Positions 54,094 to 63,107 are shown, counted from the first letter of the stretch. The stretch: DNA of 64,000 nucleotides from Geothrix terrae (GCF_022808775.1 NZ_JAKZLA010000001.1:372001-436000); one strand, 5' to 3'. Made by a program: numbers and translations. The notes: generated from the letters alone by a model not told the origin.

Positions 54094-54816
54094 ATGAGTA
54101 TGGAACTCACCCCCATCAAGACCAAGCGCCTCTACGAAGAGATCGTGGACCAGATCAAGCACCTCATCGCCGAGGGGAAGCTGAAGCCTGGCGATAAGCT
54201 GCTCGCCGAGCGGGACCTGGCCGACCGGTTCCAGGTCAGCCGGGCCTCCGTGCGCGAGGCCATCCGGACGCTGGAGATGCTCGGCATCATCGACATCCGG
54301 CCTGGCGAGGGCACCTTCGTCCGGGGCACCGAGACCGACGACATCATCCGCCCCCTGGCCATGTTCCTCGCGGTGGAGCGCAACTCGCTCCTGGACATGT
54401 TCGAGATGCGTCGGATCTTCGAGACCGCCACGGCCAGCCTGGCCGCCCAGCGGGCCACCTTCGAAGAGCTCGATCAGATCGAATCCATGCTGGCGAACAT
54501 GCGGGAGCGGCTCAACCTCCAGGACTCGGAGAAGGGCGAGGAGTTCGACGCCGCCTTCCACTACGCGGTGGCCGAGGCCACCCACAACAGCCTTCTGATC
54601 AAGCTCTTCAAGACAGTGTCCGAAGAGTTCGCCAAGGCCAACTCCGTGGCGCGCCGCCAGCTGTACCAGGACAACGTCCAGAACGCGCAGAGGATCATCG
54701 ACCAGCACTCGGAGATCCTGCAGGCCATCCGTTCGGGTTCGCCCCAGAAGGCCTCTGAAGCCATGCTGGCGCACCTGACCTTCGCGGAAGGCGAGTTGAG
54801 GAAGTGGATCGTCTGA
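54094..54816 (+). CDS. GntR-family (FadR/LldR-type) lactate operon regulator
   Basis: It has 240 residues. The N-terminal winged helix has LYEEIVDQIKHLIAEGKLKPG, LAERDLADRFQVSRASVREAIRTLEMLGII and RPGEGTFV. The C-terminal FCD ligand domain (about 85-235) has FEMRRIFETATASLAA and the metal/ligand histidines in AAFHYAVAEATHN and IIDQHSEILQAI. Its position divergent to lctP and the TGGT-N3-ACCA site point to control of the lactate genes, probably relieved by lactate. Confidence 0.9.
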   Translation: MSMELTPIKTKRLYEEIVDQIKHLIAEGKLKPGDKLLAERDLADRFQVSRASVREAIRTLEMLGIIDIRPGEGTFVRGTETDDIIRPLAMFLAVERNSLLDMFEMRRIFETATASLAAQRATFEELDQIESMLANMRERLNLQDSEKGEEFDAAFHYAVAEATHNSLLIKLFKTVSEEFAKANSVARRQLYQDNVQNAQRIIDQHSEILQAIRSGSPQKASEAMLAHLTFAEGELRKWIV

Positions 54817-54859
54817 GCCTGGCGCCGCCTGCGCGGGCCGCGAGGGCGGCGCGCGCAGA

Positions 54860-54935
54860 TGGTGGCCCCGGTGGGGTTCGAACCCACGACCAAGCGGTTA
54901 TGAGCCGCCAGCTCTGACCGCTGAGCTACAGGGCC
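54860..54935 (-). tRNA. tRNA-Ile2 (CAT anticodon, lysidine type)
   Basis: 76 bases with encoded CCA. The acceptor stem GGCCCTG/CGGGGCC, the anticodon stem-loop GGCGGCTCATAACCGC and the TTGGTCG variable region match bacterial tRNA-Ile(CAU) rather than tRNA-Met. The C34 would be modified to lysidine by TilS to read AUA. Confidence 0.85.
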
Positions 54936-55077
54936 GGGGCCAGTGTAGCAAACGCGGAGACAGCCCACGGACGGCACGGACCGCGACAAGAGTGGGCACG
55001 GGCCAGGGCGGGGAATGAGGATGGAGAATGGCTGGTAGCATGAACCCTTTGTTCACCACGCCATCGGAGCCGGAACC

Positions 55078-56064
55078 GTGAAGGATCAGAATCACGCCAC
55101 AGGGGCCCTGGAAGCCGGACGGGCCGTGCTGGAGGCCGCTCAGGCCGCCCTCAAGGAACTGCGGGATGCCTGGGATCCAGTCCTGGTGGATGACTGGTGC
55201 GGCAGCGTGTTGTCCCGCTCTGGCCGGGTGGTGCTCACCGGCATGGGCAAGTCGGGGCTCGTCGCCCAGAAAGTGGCCGCCACCCTGGCCTCCACGGGAT
55301 GCCCGAGCCTGTTCCTGCATCCGGCGGAAGCCCTGCACGGAGATCTCGGGATGGTGACCCGGGAGGATTCTGTGCTGGCCCTGTCCAACAGCGGGGAGAG
55401 CGAAGAGCTCGTCCGGCTGCTGCCAAGCCTCGTCCGCCTGGGCACCCCGCTGGCGGCGATCACCGCCCGTCCCGCAAGCAGCCTGGGACAGGCGGCGCAT
55501 TGGACCTTCAGCTACCAGCTCCCTCAGGGCGAGGGTTGCCCCCTCGATCTGGCCCCCATGGCCAGCACGACCCTCCAGCTGATCTGGGGGGACCTTCTGG
55601 CCGCCAGCCTCATGTCCCGTCGAGGATTCACCCGGGACAACTTCGCCTTGAATCATCCCGCTGGAAGTCTGGGGGCGAAACTCATGAAAGTGAAAGCTTT
55701 GATGCATACGACCTGGCCCGTTGTCCGGGCCTCGTCAGGGTTGACCGAAGTGCTGCGGGCCATGACGGGGGGACGGCTGGGTATGACCAGCGTGATGGAG
55801 GGCCCGAAGCTCCTGGGCGTCATCACCGATGGGGATATCCGGCGTGCGCTGGAGGGCGCGGAGCGCGAAGGAAGGAATCCGCTCGACCTCCAAGCCGAGC
55901 AGATGATGACCCGGACTCCCGCGATGATCGGGGAGGATGCGCTGGCCCTGGAAGCCGCCAGTGACATGGAGACGCGGAAAATCACTTTCCTCATGGTGGG
56001 GAAGTCGGACCGTCCCGTCGGCCTCATCCACATCCATGACCTCCTGACAGCAAAGGTTTTGTGA
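55078..56064 (+). CDS. kdsD: Arabinose 5-phosphate isomerase
   Basis: It converts ribulose 5-phosphate to arabinose 5-phosphate for Kdo in LPS. It has 328 residues: an N-terminal SIS domain (about 35-190) with VVLTGMGKSGLVAQKVAATLASTG, HPAEALHGDLGMV and ALSNSGESEEL, then two CBS domains with MHTTWPVV and LGVITDGDIRRAL. The start is a GTG at 55078. The following genes (lptFG and a phosphotransferase) also serve the envelope. The second CBS domain lacks an obvious regulatory ligand. Confidence 0.94.
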   Translation: MKDQNHATGALEAGRAVLEAAQAALKELRDAWDPVLVDDWCGSVLSRSGRVVLTGMGKSGLVAQKVAATLASTGCPSLFLHPAEALHGDLGMVTREDSVLALSNSGESEELVRLLPSLVRLGTPLAAITARPASSLGQAAHWTFSYQLPQGEGCPLDLAPMASTTLQLIWGDLLAASLMSRRGFTRDNFALNHPAGSLGAKLMKVKALMHTTWPVVRASSGLTEVLRAMTGGRLGMTSVMEGPKLLGVITDGDIRRALEGAEREGRNPLDLQAEQMMTRTPAMIGEDALALEAASDMETRKITFLMVGKSDRPVGLIHIHDLLTAKVL

Positions 56065-56138
56065 GTTTCATTCCCGGCTTCCGGGTTGATTTCAAGGTTA
56101 CATAATATACATTATCGAAAGTTAAATCTGGACCTCGA

Positions 56139-58358
56139 GTGCCTTCCGTTCTGACCCGATACATCCTTCGCCGCTGGACGGTCCCTTTCCTGGGGGCGCT
56201 GTTCTTCTATGGGTTCCTCCTGGTTTCGTGGGAGATGATCGCCATCTCGCGGGAGATCTTTTCCCAAGGCGCCCCCCTGCGCTGGATGTTCCCCCTTCTC
56301 CTTCTGTCCCTTCCGGAAACCTTTTCCATGGTCCTCCCCATGGCGGCGGTGCTCGGGGGCCTGCTGGGGACACAGCAGATGATGGAGGGATCCGAGCTGG
56401 TTGCGGCACAAGGGCTCGGTGCGGGACGCCGGACCTGGTCCTCCCCGTGGCTGATCATGGCCTGTGGCCTCCTGCTCCTGGCTTCCTTCAATGCCCACTT
56501 CCTGGTGCCCGCCTCAGCGGGCCTCCAGCAGACCCTGCGCCAAAAGATGTCCGAGGAGGCCAAAGCCAGGTTCCTCCGTCCCGGGAGCCCACCTTGGCAC
56601 CCCCCGGGTTCTCCGGATACCGCCTTCTGGGTCTCGGAGAACGGCCAGATCCACCTGATGGAATCAACGCCCCAGGGCACCCAGCACATGACCGCCTCCC
56701 GGATGACCTACGCCCTGGAGAACACGCTGTCGGGAAATTCGGAGATCCGACTCCACCTGTCGGATCTCCAGGGTGTGCTGTTCCAGTCATCCGGGGACGG
56801 CAGCGTCATCCATCTGAGGCAGGAGCAGCAGATCCTCCGGTTCGCCATACCCTCTGGCCCCCGCCTCCTCGCCCAGGTTCCGCTGAGGTACGAGTCCTCC
56901 CGTGCCTTGATGCAGATCTACCGGGACCCGGCGGTTCCGGACGCCCAGCGCCAGCAAGCGGCCTTGGAGCTTAGCCGTCGGCTGACCCTCCCGGTGGCCG
57001 GGATCGCCCTGCTGCTCATGGGCATCGCCTTGGGATTCAGCCACCCGAGGTTCTACCGTGGTGGGGCCGTCATCAAGAGCCTGGGTGTGATCCTCGTCTA
57101 CTATTTATTGATGAAGTATTTTGAAAACATGATTTTGAGTGGAAAAGTTAAATCAATATATCCAACACTGCTCCTTCCCATTCTCTTTCTTGGCGCCGGC
57201 TGGCTGATCCTCACCCATCGGCTCTCACCCCACCGGACCCGTCGGGGCGTCCTCTCCCGATGGCTTCGTCCCCTGGCTCGCGCCCTGCACCTGACTCCCC
57301 TGCATGCGCGTTGGTCGGCCACCAAAGCTTCGATTCTCTGCTGGATCCACGGTCAGGGGACACGGCGCGGCATCTTCAGGCACTGGTCCACCCTGGCCTG
57401 GTGGCGCAATTGGGGCCTGACCCTGGGCAGTCTCCTGGCGCTGGACCTCCTCATCGAGTTCTCGAACCTTGCCGGAGACCTGTCGAAGAACAACATTCAT
57501 CTGTTTGTTTTCATTAAATACTGGATATGGAATCTTCCGCCATTCCTGGAGGTCGCGTTCCCGATCTCCTTCCTCCTGGGCACCATGCTCGCCCTCTCCG
57601 AGGCCGCCCTCAACCGGGAATGGCTGGCCATCCGCGCGGGCGGGGTCAGCCTGCTCCAGTGGATCTGGGCCAGCCGTTTCGCCTGGGGCGCAGTGGTTCT
57701 TGCCACCTTCCTCCTCCAGGCGGGCCTGGCGCCGCTGGCCAGGACTCAGGCTCGGGCCCTGTATCAGCAGATCCTGCAGCGGCCCAGGGGATCGTCCTCA
57801 TCCACGCCGTGGATGTACCTCGGCTCCACGGGGGTCCTGTGGCACTTGGCCCCCGAGGCCCGGTGGGGATTCCCCTTGAAGGCTCCGGGCGAAGCTCCGA
57901 TCCTCCTCCGGTGGCAGCCTGGCGCCGAACGCTCGGAAGCCTTGGCCTGGGGGGGAGCCCACCTGGTAGCCGGCCCAGCCACCCCGGAACTCTTCCCGGA
58001 TCGGGCCCTTCGGACGGCCCCTTCCGCGGCTGAAGCTTCCACCCTCGATCTGATCCAATGGCAACGGTGGGCTCCGGATCCCGAGCGCTCCTACTTGCTG
58101 TGGGGTCGCCTCCTGGGCTGGCTGGCTGGGCCATTGCTCGTCCTAGCCATGCTCTCCTATACCTTCCCGGGCCCCCGTGGGGGACGCGGCCAGGCCATCG
58201 GGGCCGGGCTGGTCAGTGGGCTCGTCTTCTTCGGTCTCCAGACGCTGTTCGGCGGGGCGGCCAGAGCCTCTGAAATGCCGGCCTATTGGGGGATCCTGGC
58301 TCCCTACCTCCTCCTGGGCGCCGGCGCCCTGCTCCGCGTGTCGAAGCTGCGGACGTGA
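56139..58358 (+). CDS. Fused LPS transport permease LptF-LptG
   Basis: The LptB2FG exporter extracts LPS from the inner membrane. This 739-residue protein contains two consecutive YjgP/YjgQ permeases. Half one (about 1-365) starts LTRYILRRWTVPFLGALFFYGF with the coupling segment GLLGTQQMMEGSELVAAQGLG. Half two (about 405-739) has LLIEFSNLAGDL, PPFLEVAFPISFLLGTMLALSEA and LNREWLAIRAGGVSLLQW. Its length equals LptF plus LptG of other bacteria (about 360 each). The gene starts at a GTG and has AT-rich patches at 57100-57175 and 57490-57535. lptA, B and C are not in the window. Confidence 0.88.
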   Translation: MPSVLTRYILRRWTVPFLGALFFYGFLLVSWEMIAISREIFSQGAPLRWMFPLLLLSLPETFSMVLPMAAVLGGLLGTQQMMEGSELVAAQGLGAGRRTWSSPWLIMACGLLLLASFNAHFLVPASAGLQQTLRQKMSEEAKARFLRPGSPPWHPPGSPDTAFWVSENGQIHLMESTPQGTQHMTASRMTYALENTLSGNSEIRLHLSDLQGVLFQSSGDGSVIHLRQEQQILRFAIPSGPRLLAQVPLRYESSRALMQIYRDPAVPDAQRQQAALELSRRLTLPVAGIALLLMGIALGFSHPRFYRGGAVIKSLGVILVYYLLMKYFENMILSGKVKSIYPTLLLPILFLGAGWLILTHRLSPHRTRRGVLSRWLRPLARALHLTPLHARWSATKASILCWIHGQGTRRGIFRHWSTLAWWRNWGLTLGSLLALDLLIEFSNLAGDLSKNNIHLFVFIKYWIWNLPPFLEVAFPISFLLGTMLALSEAALNREWLAIRAGGVSLLQWIWASRFAWGAVVLATFLLQAGLAPLARTQARALYQQILQRPRGSSSSTPWMYLGSTGVLWHLAPEARWGFPLKAPGEAPILLRWQPGAERSEALAWGGAHLVAGPATPELFPDRALRTAPSAAEASTLDLIQWQRWAPDPERSYLLWGRLLGWLAGPLLVLAMLSYTFPGPRGGRGQAIGAGLVSGLVFFGLQTLFGGAARASEMPAYWGILAPYLLLGAGALLRVSKLRT

Positions 58359-58407
58359 GGCTGTTGAGAGCCGGTCTCATGGACGGGGTGCCGCCGGGGA
58401 TGCGAGA

Positions 58408-60438
58408 ATGGGAAAATGCATTCCACGCTTTTCCAAGTGGAGTGCTTGTTTTCTGCTGCTGAATTCGAAAGGGACCTTCTTGGGAATCCGATTGACCACT
58501 GACCGACCGACGCCCCCTTCTCCCGACAACGGCGTGGTCGCCAGGTACCGTCCACTGTTCCTCCTGGCCTCCTGGTACCTCGGCCTCGGGTCGTTCCTCC
58601 GAGTGGCCCTGTGGCTGACATCGGGTCGGGAGGCTCAAGTGCCCATCGCCTCCCTGCTCTGGGTCCTGCCGGCAGGGCTGGTCTCGGACGCCGTCCAGGC
58701 TCTCTACGTGCTCTTCCCTCTGGCCCTGTATCTGTGGCTCAAGGCCCCGGCCGAACCCGGGCGCGTGGGAGCGCCCATCGCCTCCTCCGCCGTCACCTTC
58801 CTGTACGTCCTGGGCGGGCTCTTCCTCGCGGCCTGTGAGTTCTTCTTCTTCGAAGAGTTCAACTCGAGGTTCAACCTGGTATCGGTGAACTACCTGATGT
58901 ACCCGACGGAAGTAGCCGGGGACATCTGGTCGGAATATCCGGTCGTCAAGATTCTCCTCACCTGCGCCATGCTGGCCGCCATCGCCACCTGGCGGCTGCG
59001 GAGCCACTGGGCGAAGGCCCTGTCCGCGCCCATGAACCTCAAGAAGCGCAGCTACGCCATGGCCCTCTATGGCGCCGCGCTGGCGGTCGCCATCGCCTGG
59101 ATTCCCGCCACCCTTGTCGCCGCCTCTCAGAACCGGGTCGCCAACGAGCTGGCGGAGAATGGCCTGTCCACCTTCTTCCGGGCGCTCCGGACGAGTGAGA
59201 TCGACTATCACGCCTACTACGCCACCCGACCCCGCGCCGAGAACCTGGCGCACCTCGCCTCCCAGTTGTCCGCGGGGGGTGGCACCTTCACCCGGCTGTC
59301 TGAAGGCCGCCTGGATCGCCAGTTCCCGGCCCGCCCCGACGGCCTGGGGAAGCTGAACGTCATTCTCGTATCGAGCGAATCCTTCGGAGCCGAGTTCAGC
59401 CGCCTGTACGGCTCGTCCCGGGACTGGACGCCCGAGTTCGACCGCTTCGCCCAGAAGGGTCTCTGGTTCAGTCATGTGTACGCCACGGGGACCCGGACGG
59501 TCCGCGGTCTGGAGGCCATTTCCACCTCCCTGCCCCCGGTCCCCACCGAATCGATCCTCCGGCGGCCCGGTCATGAAGGCATGGCCACCCTCGGATCCGT
59601 CCTCCGGGCCCAGGGCTACCAGACAGCCTTCCTGTACGGGGGCTACGGCTACTTCGACAACATGAATGCCTTCTTCCAGAGCAACGGCTACGACGTCCTC
59701 GACCGGACCAGCCTGAAGAACAAACCCCGATTCGAGAACATCTGGGGGGTGTCGGACGAGGACCTGTTCGACATGGCCCTGTCCTACGCGGACCAGCAGT
59801 CGGCCAAGGGTGGCCCATTCTTTCTCCACATCATGAATACCTCCAACCACAAGCCCTTCACCTTCCGTCCCGGCCTGGAAGCCATCGGCGTGAAGGCCTC
59901 GGGAGGAGGCCGGGAGTCCGGCGTGCGCTACGCCGACTTCGCTCAGGGGCAGTTCCTCAAGGAAGCGGAAAAGCACCCCTGGTTCAAGGACACGCTCTTC
60001 ATCGTGGTGGCCGATCATGGCGCCAGGGTCTACGGCCGCCAGGAGATCCCGCTCCGGACCTATGAGATCCCGCTGATGTTCTACTCGCCGGCCCACCTGT
60101 CCCCCAGGCGCTCGGATGGCCTCATGTCCCAGATCGACCTGGCCCCAACCCTGATGGGCCTGCTCGGCTTGCCCTACACGGCACCCTGGTTCGGCCAGGA
60201 TGTGCTGAACACGCCGGAGTCAGGTCGGGTCCTGCTGTTCAACCACAACGACCACGTGGCCCTGATGAAGGACGGCCTCCTCACCGTCCTCGGCCTGCAT
60301 GGCAGCAGGGTGTCGAAGGTCTATGACTTCGAGACGGACAAATACCTCCCCGCCCCTCCTGGGAAGAGCCATGACGACCTCACCGTGGCCTACTACCAGA
60401 CCGCCTACGAGCTCTTCAAATCCAAGAATTACAATTGA
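58408..60438 (+). CDS. LTA synthase/sulfatase-family membrane phosphotransferase
   Basis: About 676 residues. Five membrane helices occupy the first 250 residues (for example LFLLASWYLGLGSFLRVALWL, FLYVLGGLFLAACEFFFF). The periplasmic alkaline-phosphatase-fold domain has VILVSSESFGAEF, the nucleophile threonine in GTRTVRGLEAIS, FFLHIMNTSNHKPF and FIVVADHGARVYG. Such enzymes transfer phosphoglycerol or phosphoethanolamine to surface glycans. In a Gram-negative cell it may modify LPS or periplasmic glucans. The start codon is uncertain between 58408 and later positions. Confidence 0.83.
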   Translation: MGKCIPRFSKWSACFLLLNSKGTFLGIRLTTDRPTPPSPDNGVVARYRPLFLLASWYLGLGSFLRVALWLTSGREAQVPIASLLWVLPAGLVSDAVQALYVLFPLALYLWLKAPAEPGRVGAPIASSAVTFLYVLGGLFLAACEFFFFEEFNSRFNLVSVNYLMYPTEVAGDIWSEYPVVKILLTCAMLAAIATWRLRSHWAKALSAPMNLKKRSYAMALYGAALAVAIAWIPATLVAASQNRVANELAENGLSTFFRALRTSEIDYHAYYATRPRAENLAHLASQLSAGGGTFTRLSEGRLDRQFPARPDGLGKLNVILVSSESFGAEFSRLYGSSRDWTPEFDRFAQKGLWFSHVYATGTRTVRGLEAISTSLPPVPTESILRRPGHEGMATLGSVLRAQGYQTAFLYGGYGYFDNMNAFFQSNGYDVLDRTSLKNKPRFENIWGVSDEDLFDMALSYADQQSAKGGPFFLHIMNTSNHKPFTFRPGLEAIGVKASGGGRESGVRYADFAQGQFLKEAEKHPWFKDTLFIVVADHGARVYGRQEIPLRTYEIPLMFYSPAHLSPRRSDGLMSQIDLAPTLMGLLGLPYTAPWFGQDVLNTPESGRVLLFNHNDHVALMKDGLLTVLGLHGSRVSKVYDFETDKYLPAPPGKSHDDLTVAYYQTAYELFKSKNYN

Positions 60439-60473
60439 CCACGACCTCCATGGCCGCCCCTGGGATCTGAATC

Positions 60474-61607
60474 GTGAGCTCACTGCTTTCCCGCGCTCAA
60501 GCCTCCCTCAGAGAACACCCCTCGCTCAAACCCGGGGACAGGGTTCTTGCGGCCATGTCCGGGGGAGTGGACAGCTCGGTCATGGCCGCCCTGCTCCGCC
60601 GGAGCGGCTACGAAGTCATCGGCATCTCCATGCAACTCTTCGACAAGAAGACCGATCAAAGTTCGGATGGGAAGTGCTGCACTCTCGATGATTTCCAGGA
60701 TGCGCGCCGGGTGGCTTTTGAGATGGGGTTTGCCCATTACGTGATGGATTTCGAAGCCCGGTTCAGGGACACGGTCATCGAAGGCTTCATTCAGGGCTAT
60801 CTGAACGGAGAAACACCCAGTCCCTGCATTCGTTGCAATCAGCACCTCAAGTTCTCTGCGCTGATGGAGCGAGCCGATTCGCTGGGGGCTCCGTTCGTCG
60901 CCACGGGGCACTACGGGACCATCCGGTTGGAAGACGGCCGTTGGCACCTGCGGAAGGCTTCCGATCCCGCCAAGGACCAGAGCTACTTCCTCTTCCATCA
61001 CACCCAGGCGACCCTCGCGCGGACCTTGTTCCCCCTGGCCCATCTGACCAAGCCTGAAGTACGGAGCCTAGGTGCTGAATTGGGCCTACATCTGGCAGAA
61101 AAGGCCGAGAGCCAGGAGATCTGTTTCGTCACCCAGGACCGCTACGACGCCTTCCTGGAGGCAGAGGGACGTGACCCGGGCTTGGGGGATGGGGACATCC
61201 GCCACCTCGACGGTCGCATTCTTGGCCGCCATCACGGCTACTGGCGGCACACAGTGGGCCAGCGCCGCGGTCTGGGAGTCGCCTTCGCCGACCCCCTGTA
61301 CGTGGTCCGGGTCGAACCCGCCACGAACACCGTCTGGGTGGGCGGCGAGTCCGAGCTCTTCAGCCGGGAGTTGGTGGCCCGTGAGCTGAGCTGGGTGGAT
61401 GCCCCGCCCCGAGGCCCCCTGGCCTGCCAGGCGCGCATCCGCAGCCGGGCTCCTGAGGCTGATGCCCTCGTGATCCCCCTGCCGGACGGCCGGATGAAAG
61501 TCGTGTTCGACGAGCCTCAGCGGGCCATCGCTCCGGGTCAGGCCGTGGTCTTTTACCAAGACGGGGACGTACTGGGCGGTGGCTGGATCAGCGCCCGGCC
61601 GGAGTAA
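60474..61607 (+). CDS. mnmA: tRNA-specific 2-thiouridylase
   Basis: It thiolates U34 of tRNA-Lys, Glu and Gln. It has 377 residues. The PP-loop is VLAAMSGGVDSSVMAALL, the catalytic cysteines lie in PSPCIRCNQHLKF and ESQEICFV, and KDQSYFLF and TVGQRRGLG are family blocks. It begins at a GTG 35 bases after the sulfatase gene and converges with the Memo-like gene with a 10-base gap. Confidence 0.97.
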   Translation: MSSLLSRAQASLREHPSLKPGDRVLAAMSGGVDSSVMAALLRRSGYEVIGISMQLFDKKTDQSSDGKCCTLDDFQDARRVAFEMGFAHYVMDFEARFRDTVIEGFIQGYLNGETPSPCIRCNQHLKFSALMERADSLGAPFVATGHYGTIRLEDGRWHLRKASDPAKDQSYFLFHHTQATLARTLFPLAHLTKPEVRSLGAELGLHLAEKAESQEICFVTQDRYDAFLEAEGRDPGLGDGDIRHLDGRILGRHHGYWRHTVGQRRGLGVAFADPLYVVRVEPATNTVWVGGESELFSRELVARELSWVDAPPRGPLACQARIRSRAPEADALVIPLPDGRMKVVFDEPQRAIAPGQAVVFYQDGDVLGGGWISARPE

Positions 61608-61617
61608 GGCGGAGGGG

Positions 61618-62769
61618 TCACTGCCCGCCCAGGGTGTAGGCCACGCCGGGGTAGCTCACGAAGTGGTAGAGGTTGGCTTCCGCGGTCGCCCCCAGGCCCA
61701 GATCCCGGACCGGAATCTGGGGGAAGCTGATGGAGGTGCCGAAAGCCACGGGGTGCCCGACGGGGGCAGGCCGTCCCAGGCTCCGGGCGGTTTCATCCAG
61801 GAGCAGAAGGCCGAAGGGGATGGAGAACCGGCCACACCAGGGCATGCGGTACTGGTCGGGATCCTGCGGGTTCACCACCGCCTCGTAGAAGGCCCGGACC
61901 TTCGCCGACGTGACCGGCCCGGCCAGGGGTCCCTTCAGCAGCTGGCGGTCGCGTTCGACGGCCTTGGTGTAGGCCTGCACACCGCCGCTGCCGTGGGGCG
62001 TGTACTTGAAGTCTTCGCCGTAATGGATGCCATCGGAAGAGATGACGATGGCCAGATCCCGGCCGAGCGCCCAACCGCGTGCCCGCACGCTTTCCGCCAG
62101 GGCCTTGCCGAGGTGGGATGCCAGCTCCTGGAACCGCTCGAAGGAGGCCGAAGGCAGGAGGATGGGCACGATCTCCACCGTCGGGTCCTGGTGCTTCAGC
62201 CAGTAGGCGATGGCCTCGACCGAGTGTTCGCTGTCCTGCATGGCGGCGTCCTGGATGACGTCCGCGGCGGGGATCCGCTTCAACAGGTCCTCCCGCAGGC
62301 CGGAGACGGGGATCTCGCCATCCGGGGAGCGCCAGGCCCGATAGGAATCGAACACCAGGGCGTTCTTGGCGCCGAAGCGGCGGTATTTGTGGAAGACCCC
62401 TACCAGAACGATGGTCCTGGCCTTCACCAGCGGCATCAGCTGGCGGTACACGCGGCCTGCATAGAGGTAGTCATCGTGGGGGCAGATGAGACCGGCCACG
62501 CCCGGGGGAGGCATGGGGTCGAGCGCCTCCGGCGCCGGCGGGAGGGCGGTCCGTTCCCACACCTTGGCCATCTGCTCCGGCGTCGAGGCGAACCCCACAG
62601 CGTCCTGCTGACCTCGGAGATCTCCCTGGGAGGGAATGCCCATGGACTTCCTGACCTCTTTCACCGTAGGCCGCTGAGGGGGTACGGGGAGCGTGGAGAG
62701 CGAAGCCTGGGCGAGGCCCGGGAGGCATGCGAGGAGACAGGCGCAGAAGAGGGCCGCGGCGCGTTTCAT
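61618..62769 (-). CDS. Memo-family protein with signal peptide (AmmeMemoRadiSam B-like)
   Basis: It has 383 residues. A lipoprotein- or Sec-like leader (LFCACLLACLPGLAQ) precedes a Memo/extradiol dioxygenase-like fold: GLICPHDDYLYAGRVYRQLMP, IVLVGVFHKYRRFG, DSEHSVEAIAYWLKH and AIVISSDGIHYGEDF. Conserved histidines (PHDDY, EHS, DGIHYG) match the metal-site positions of the fold. Export is unusual for this family. The AMMECR1 and radical SAM partners are absent. The start at 62769 follows GGAGAT; a longer frame reads through the tRNA repeats. Confidence 0.83.
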   Translation of the reverse strand: MKRAAALFCACLLACLPGLAQASLSTLPVPPQRPTVKEVRKSMGIPSQGDLRGQQDAVGFASTPEQMAKVWERTALPPAPEALDPMPPPGVAGLICPHDDYLYAGRVYRQLMPLVKARTIVLVGVFHKYRRFGAKNALVFDSYRAWRSPDGEIPVSGLREDLLKRIPAADVIQDAAMQDSEHSVEAIAYWLKHQDPTVEIVPILLPSASFERFQELASHLGKALAESVRARGWALGRDLAIVISSDGIHYGEDFKYTPHGSGGVQAYTKAVERDRQLLKGPLAGPVTSAKVRAFYEAVVNPQDPDQYRMPWCGRFSIPFGLLLLDETARSLGRPAPVGHPVAFGTSISFPQIPVRDLGLGATAEANLYHFVSYPGVAYTLGGQ

Positions 62770-62814
62770 GGGGGGATCTCCGGAACCACCGTAACAGCAC
62801 GAACGGAGACTACC

Positions 62815-63052
62815 CGCGACTTCGATTCCGATCGGCCCACGAAAAAACCCCCCTTGCGGGGGCTGGTTGGAGGCGCCGATCGGAATCCGGTTCCCGCCGC
62901 GCGGCTGGCTGCGCACGGCCCTGATCGCCGGAAACGCCACATCAAGTGGCGTCCCCGGCGGGGCCTACCTGCGCGCCATCCGCGACTTCGATTCCGATCG
63001 GCCCATGAAAAAGCCCCCTTGCGGGGGCTGGTTGGAGGCGCCGATCGGAATC
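62815..63052 (-). repeat. tRNA-Cys-derived repeat unit with duplicated terminator
   Basis: A 72-73 base block containing TTCGATTCCGATCGG, an A run, a terminator stem and GGAGGCGCCGATCGGAATC occurs at 62815-62887 and again at 62981-63052. The second copy runs into the true tRNA-Cys 3' end. Period 166 bases; only a few differences. Between them 62888-62980 is a GC-rich hairpin-forming spacer. The layout matches the tRNA-Met array at 45907-46294. Confidence 0.82.
63008..63029 (-). terminator. tRNA-Cys terminator
   Basis: Stem AGCCCCC/GGGGGCT with loop TTGC, followed on the minus strand by TTTTT, four bases after the tRNA 3' end. A near-identical copy is at 62842-62863. Confidence 0.85.
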
Positions 63053-63107
63053 GAACCGATGAATACAGGATTTGCAGTCCCGGGCCTTACCACTTGGCTA
63101 CGGCGCC
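63033..63107 (-). tRNA. tRNA-Cys (GCA anticodon)
   Basis: 75 bases with encoded CCA. The acceptor stem GGCGCCG/CGGCGCC, anticodon stem-loop around ACTGCAAAT and T-arm ATCGGTTCGATTCCGAT are clear; discriminator T. It lies 61 bases after tRNA-Gly on the same strand, so the two are probably co-transcribed. Confidence 0.95.

Noticed and set aside
54860-54935. Calling this CAT-anticodon tRNA a second tRNA-Met
   Set aside because: The anticodon arm and variable region match tRNA-Ile(CAU) with lysidine modification better than either Met type.
62815-63052. CRISPR array
   Set aside because: Only two repeats, 72-73 bases long and derived from tRNA-Cys, with no cas genes nearby.
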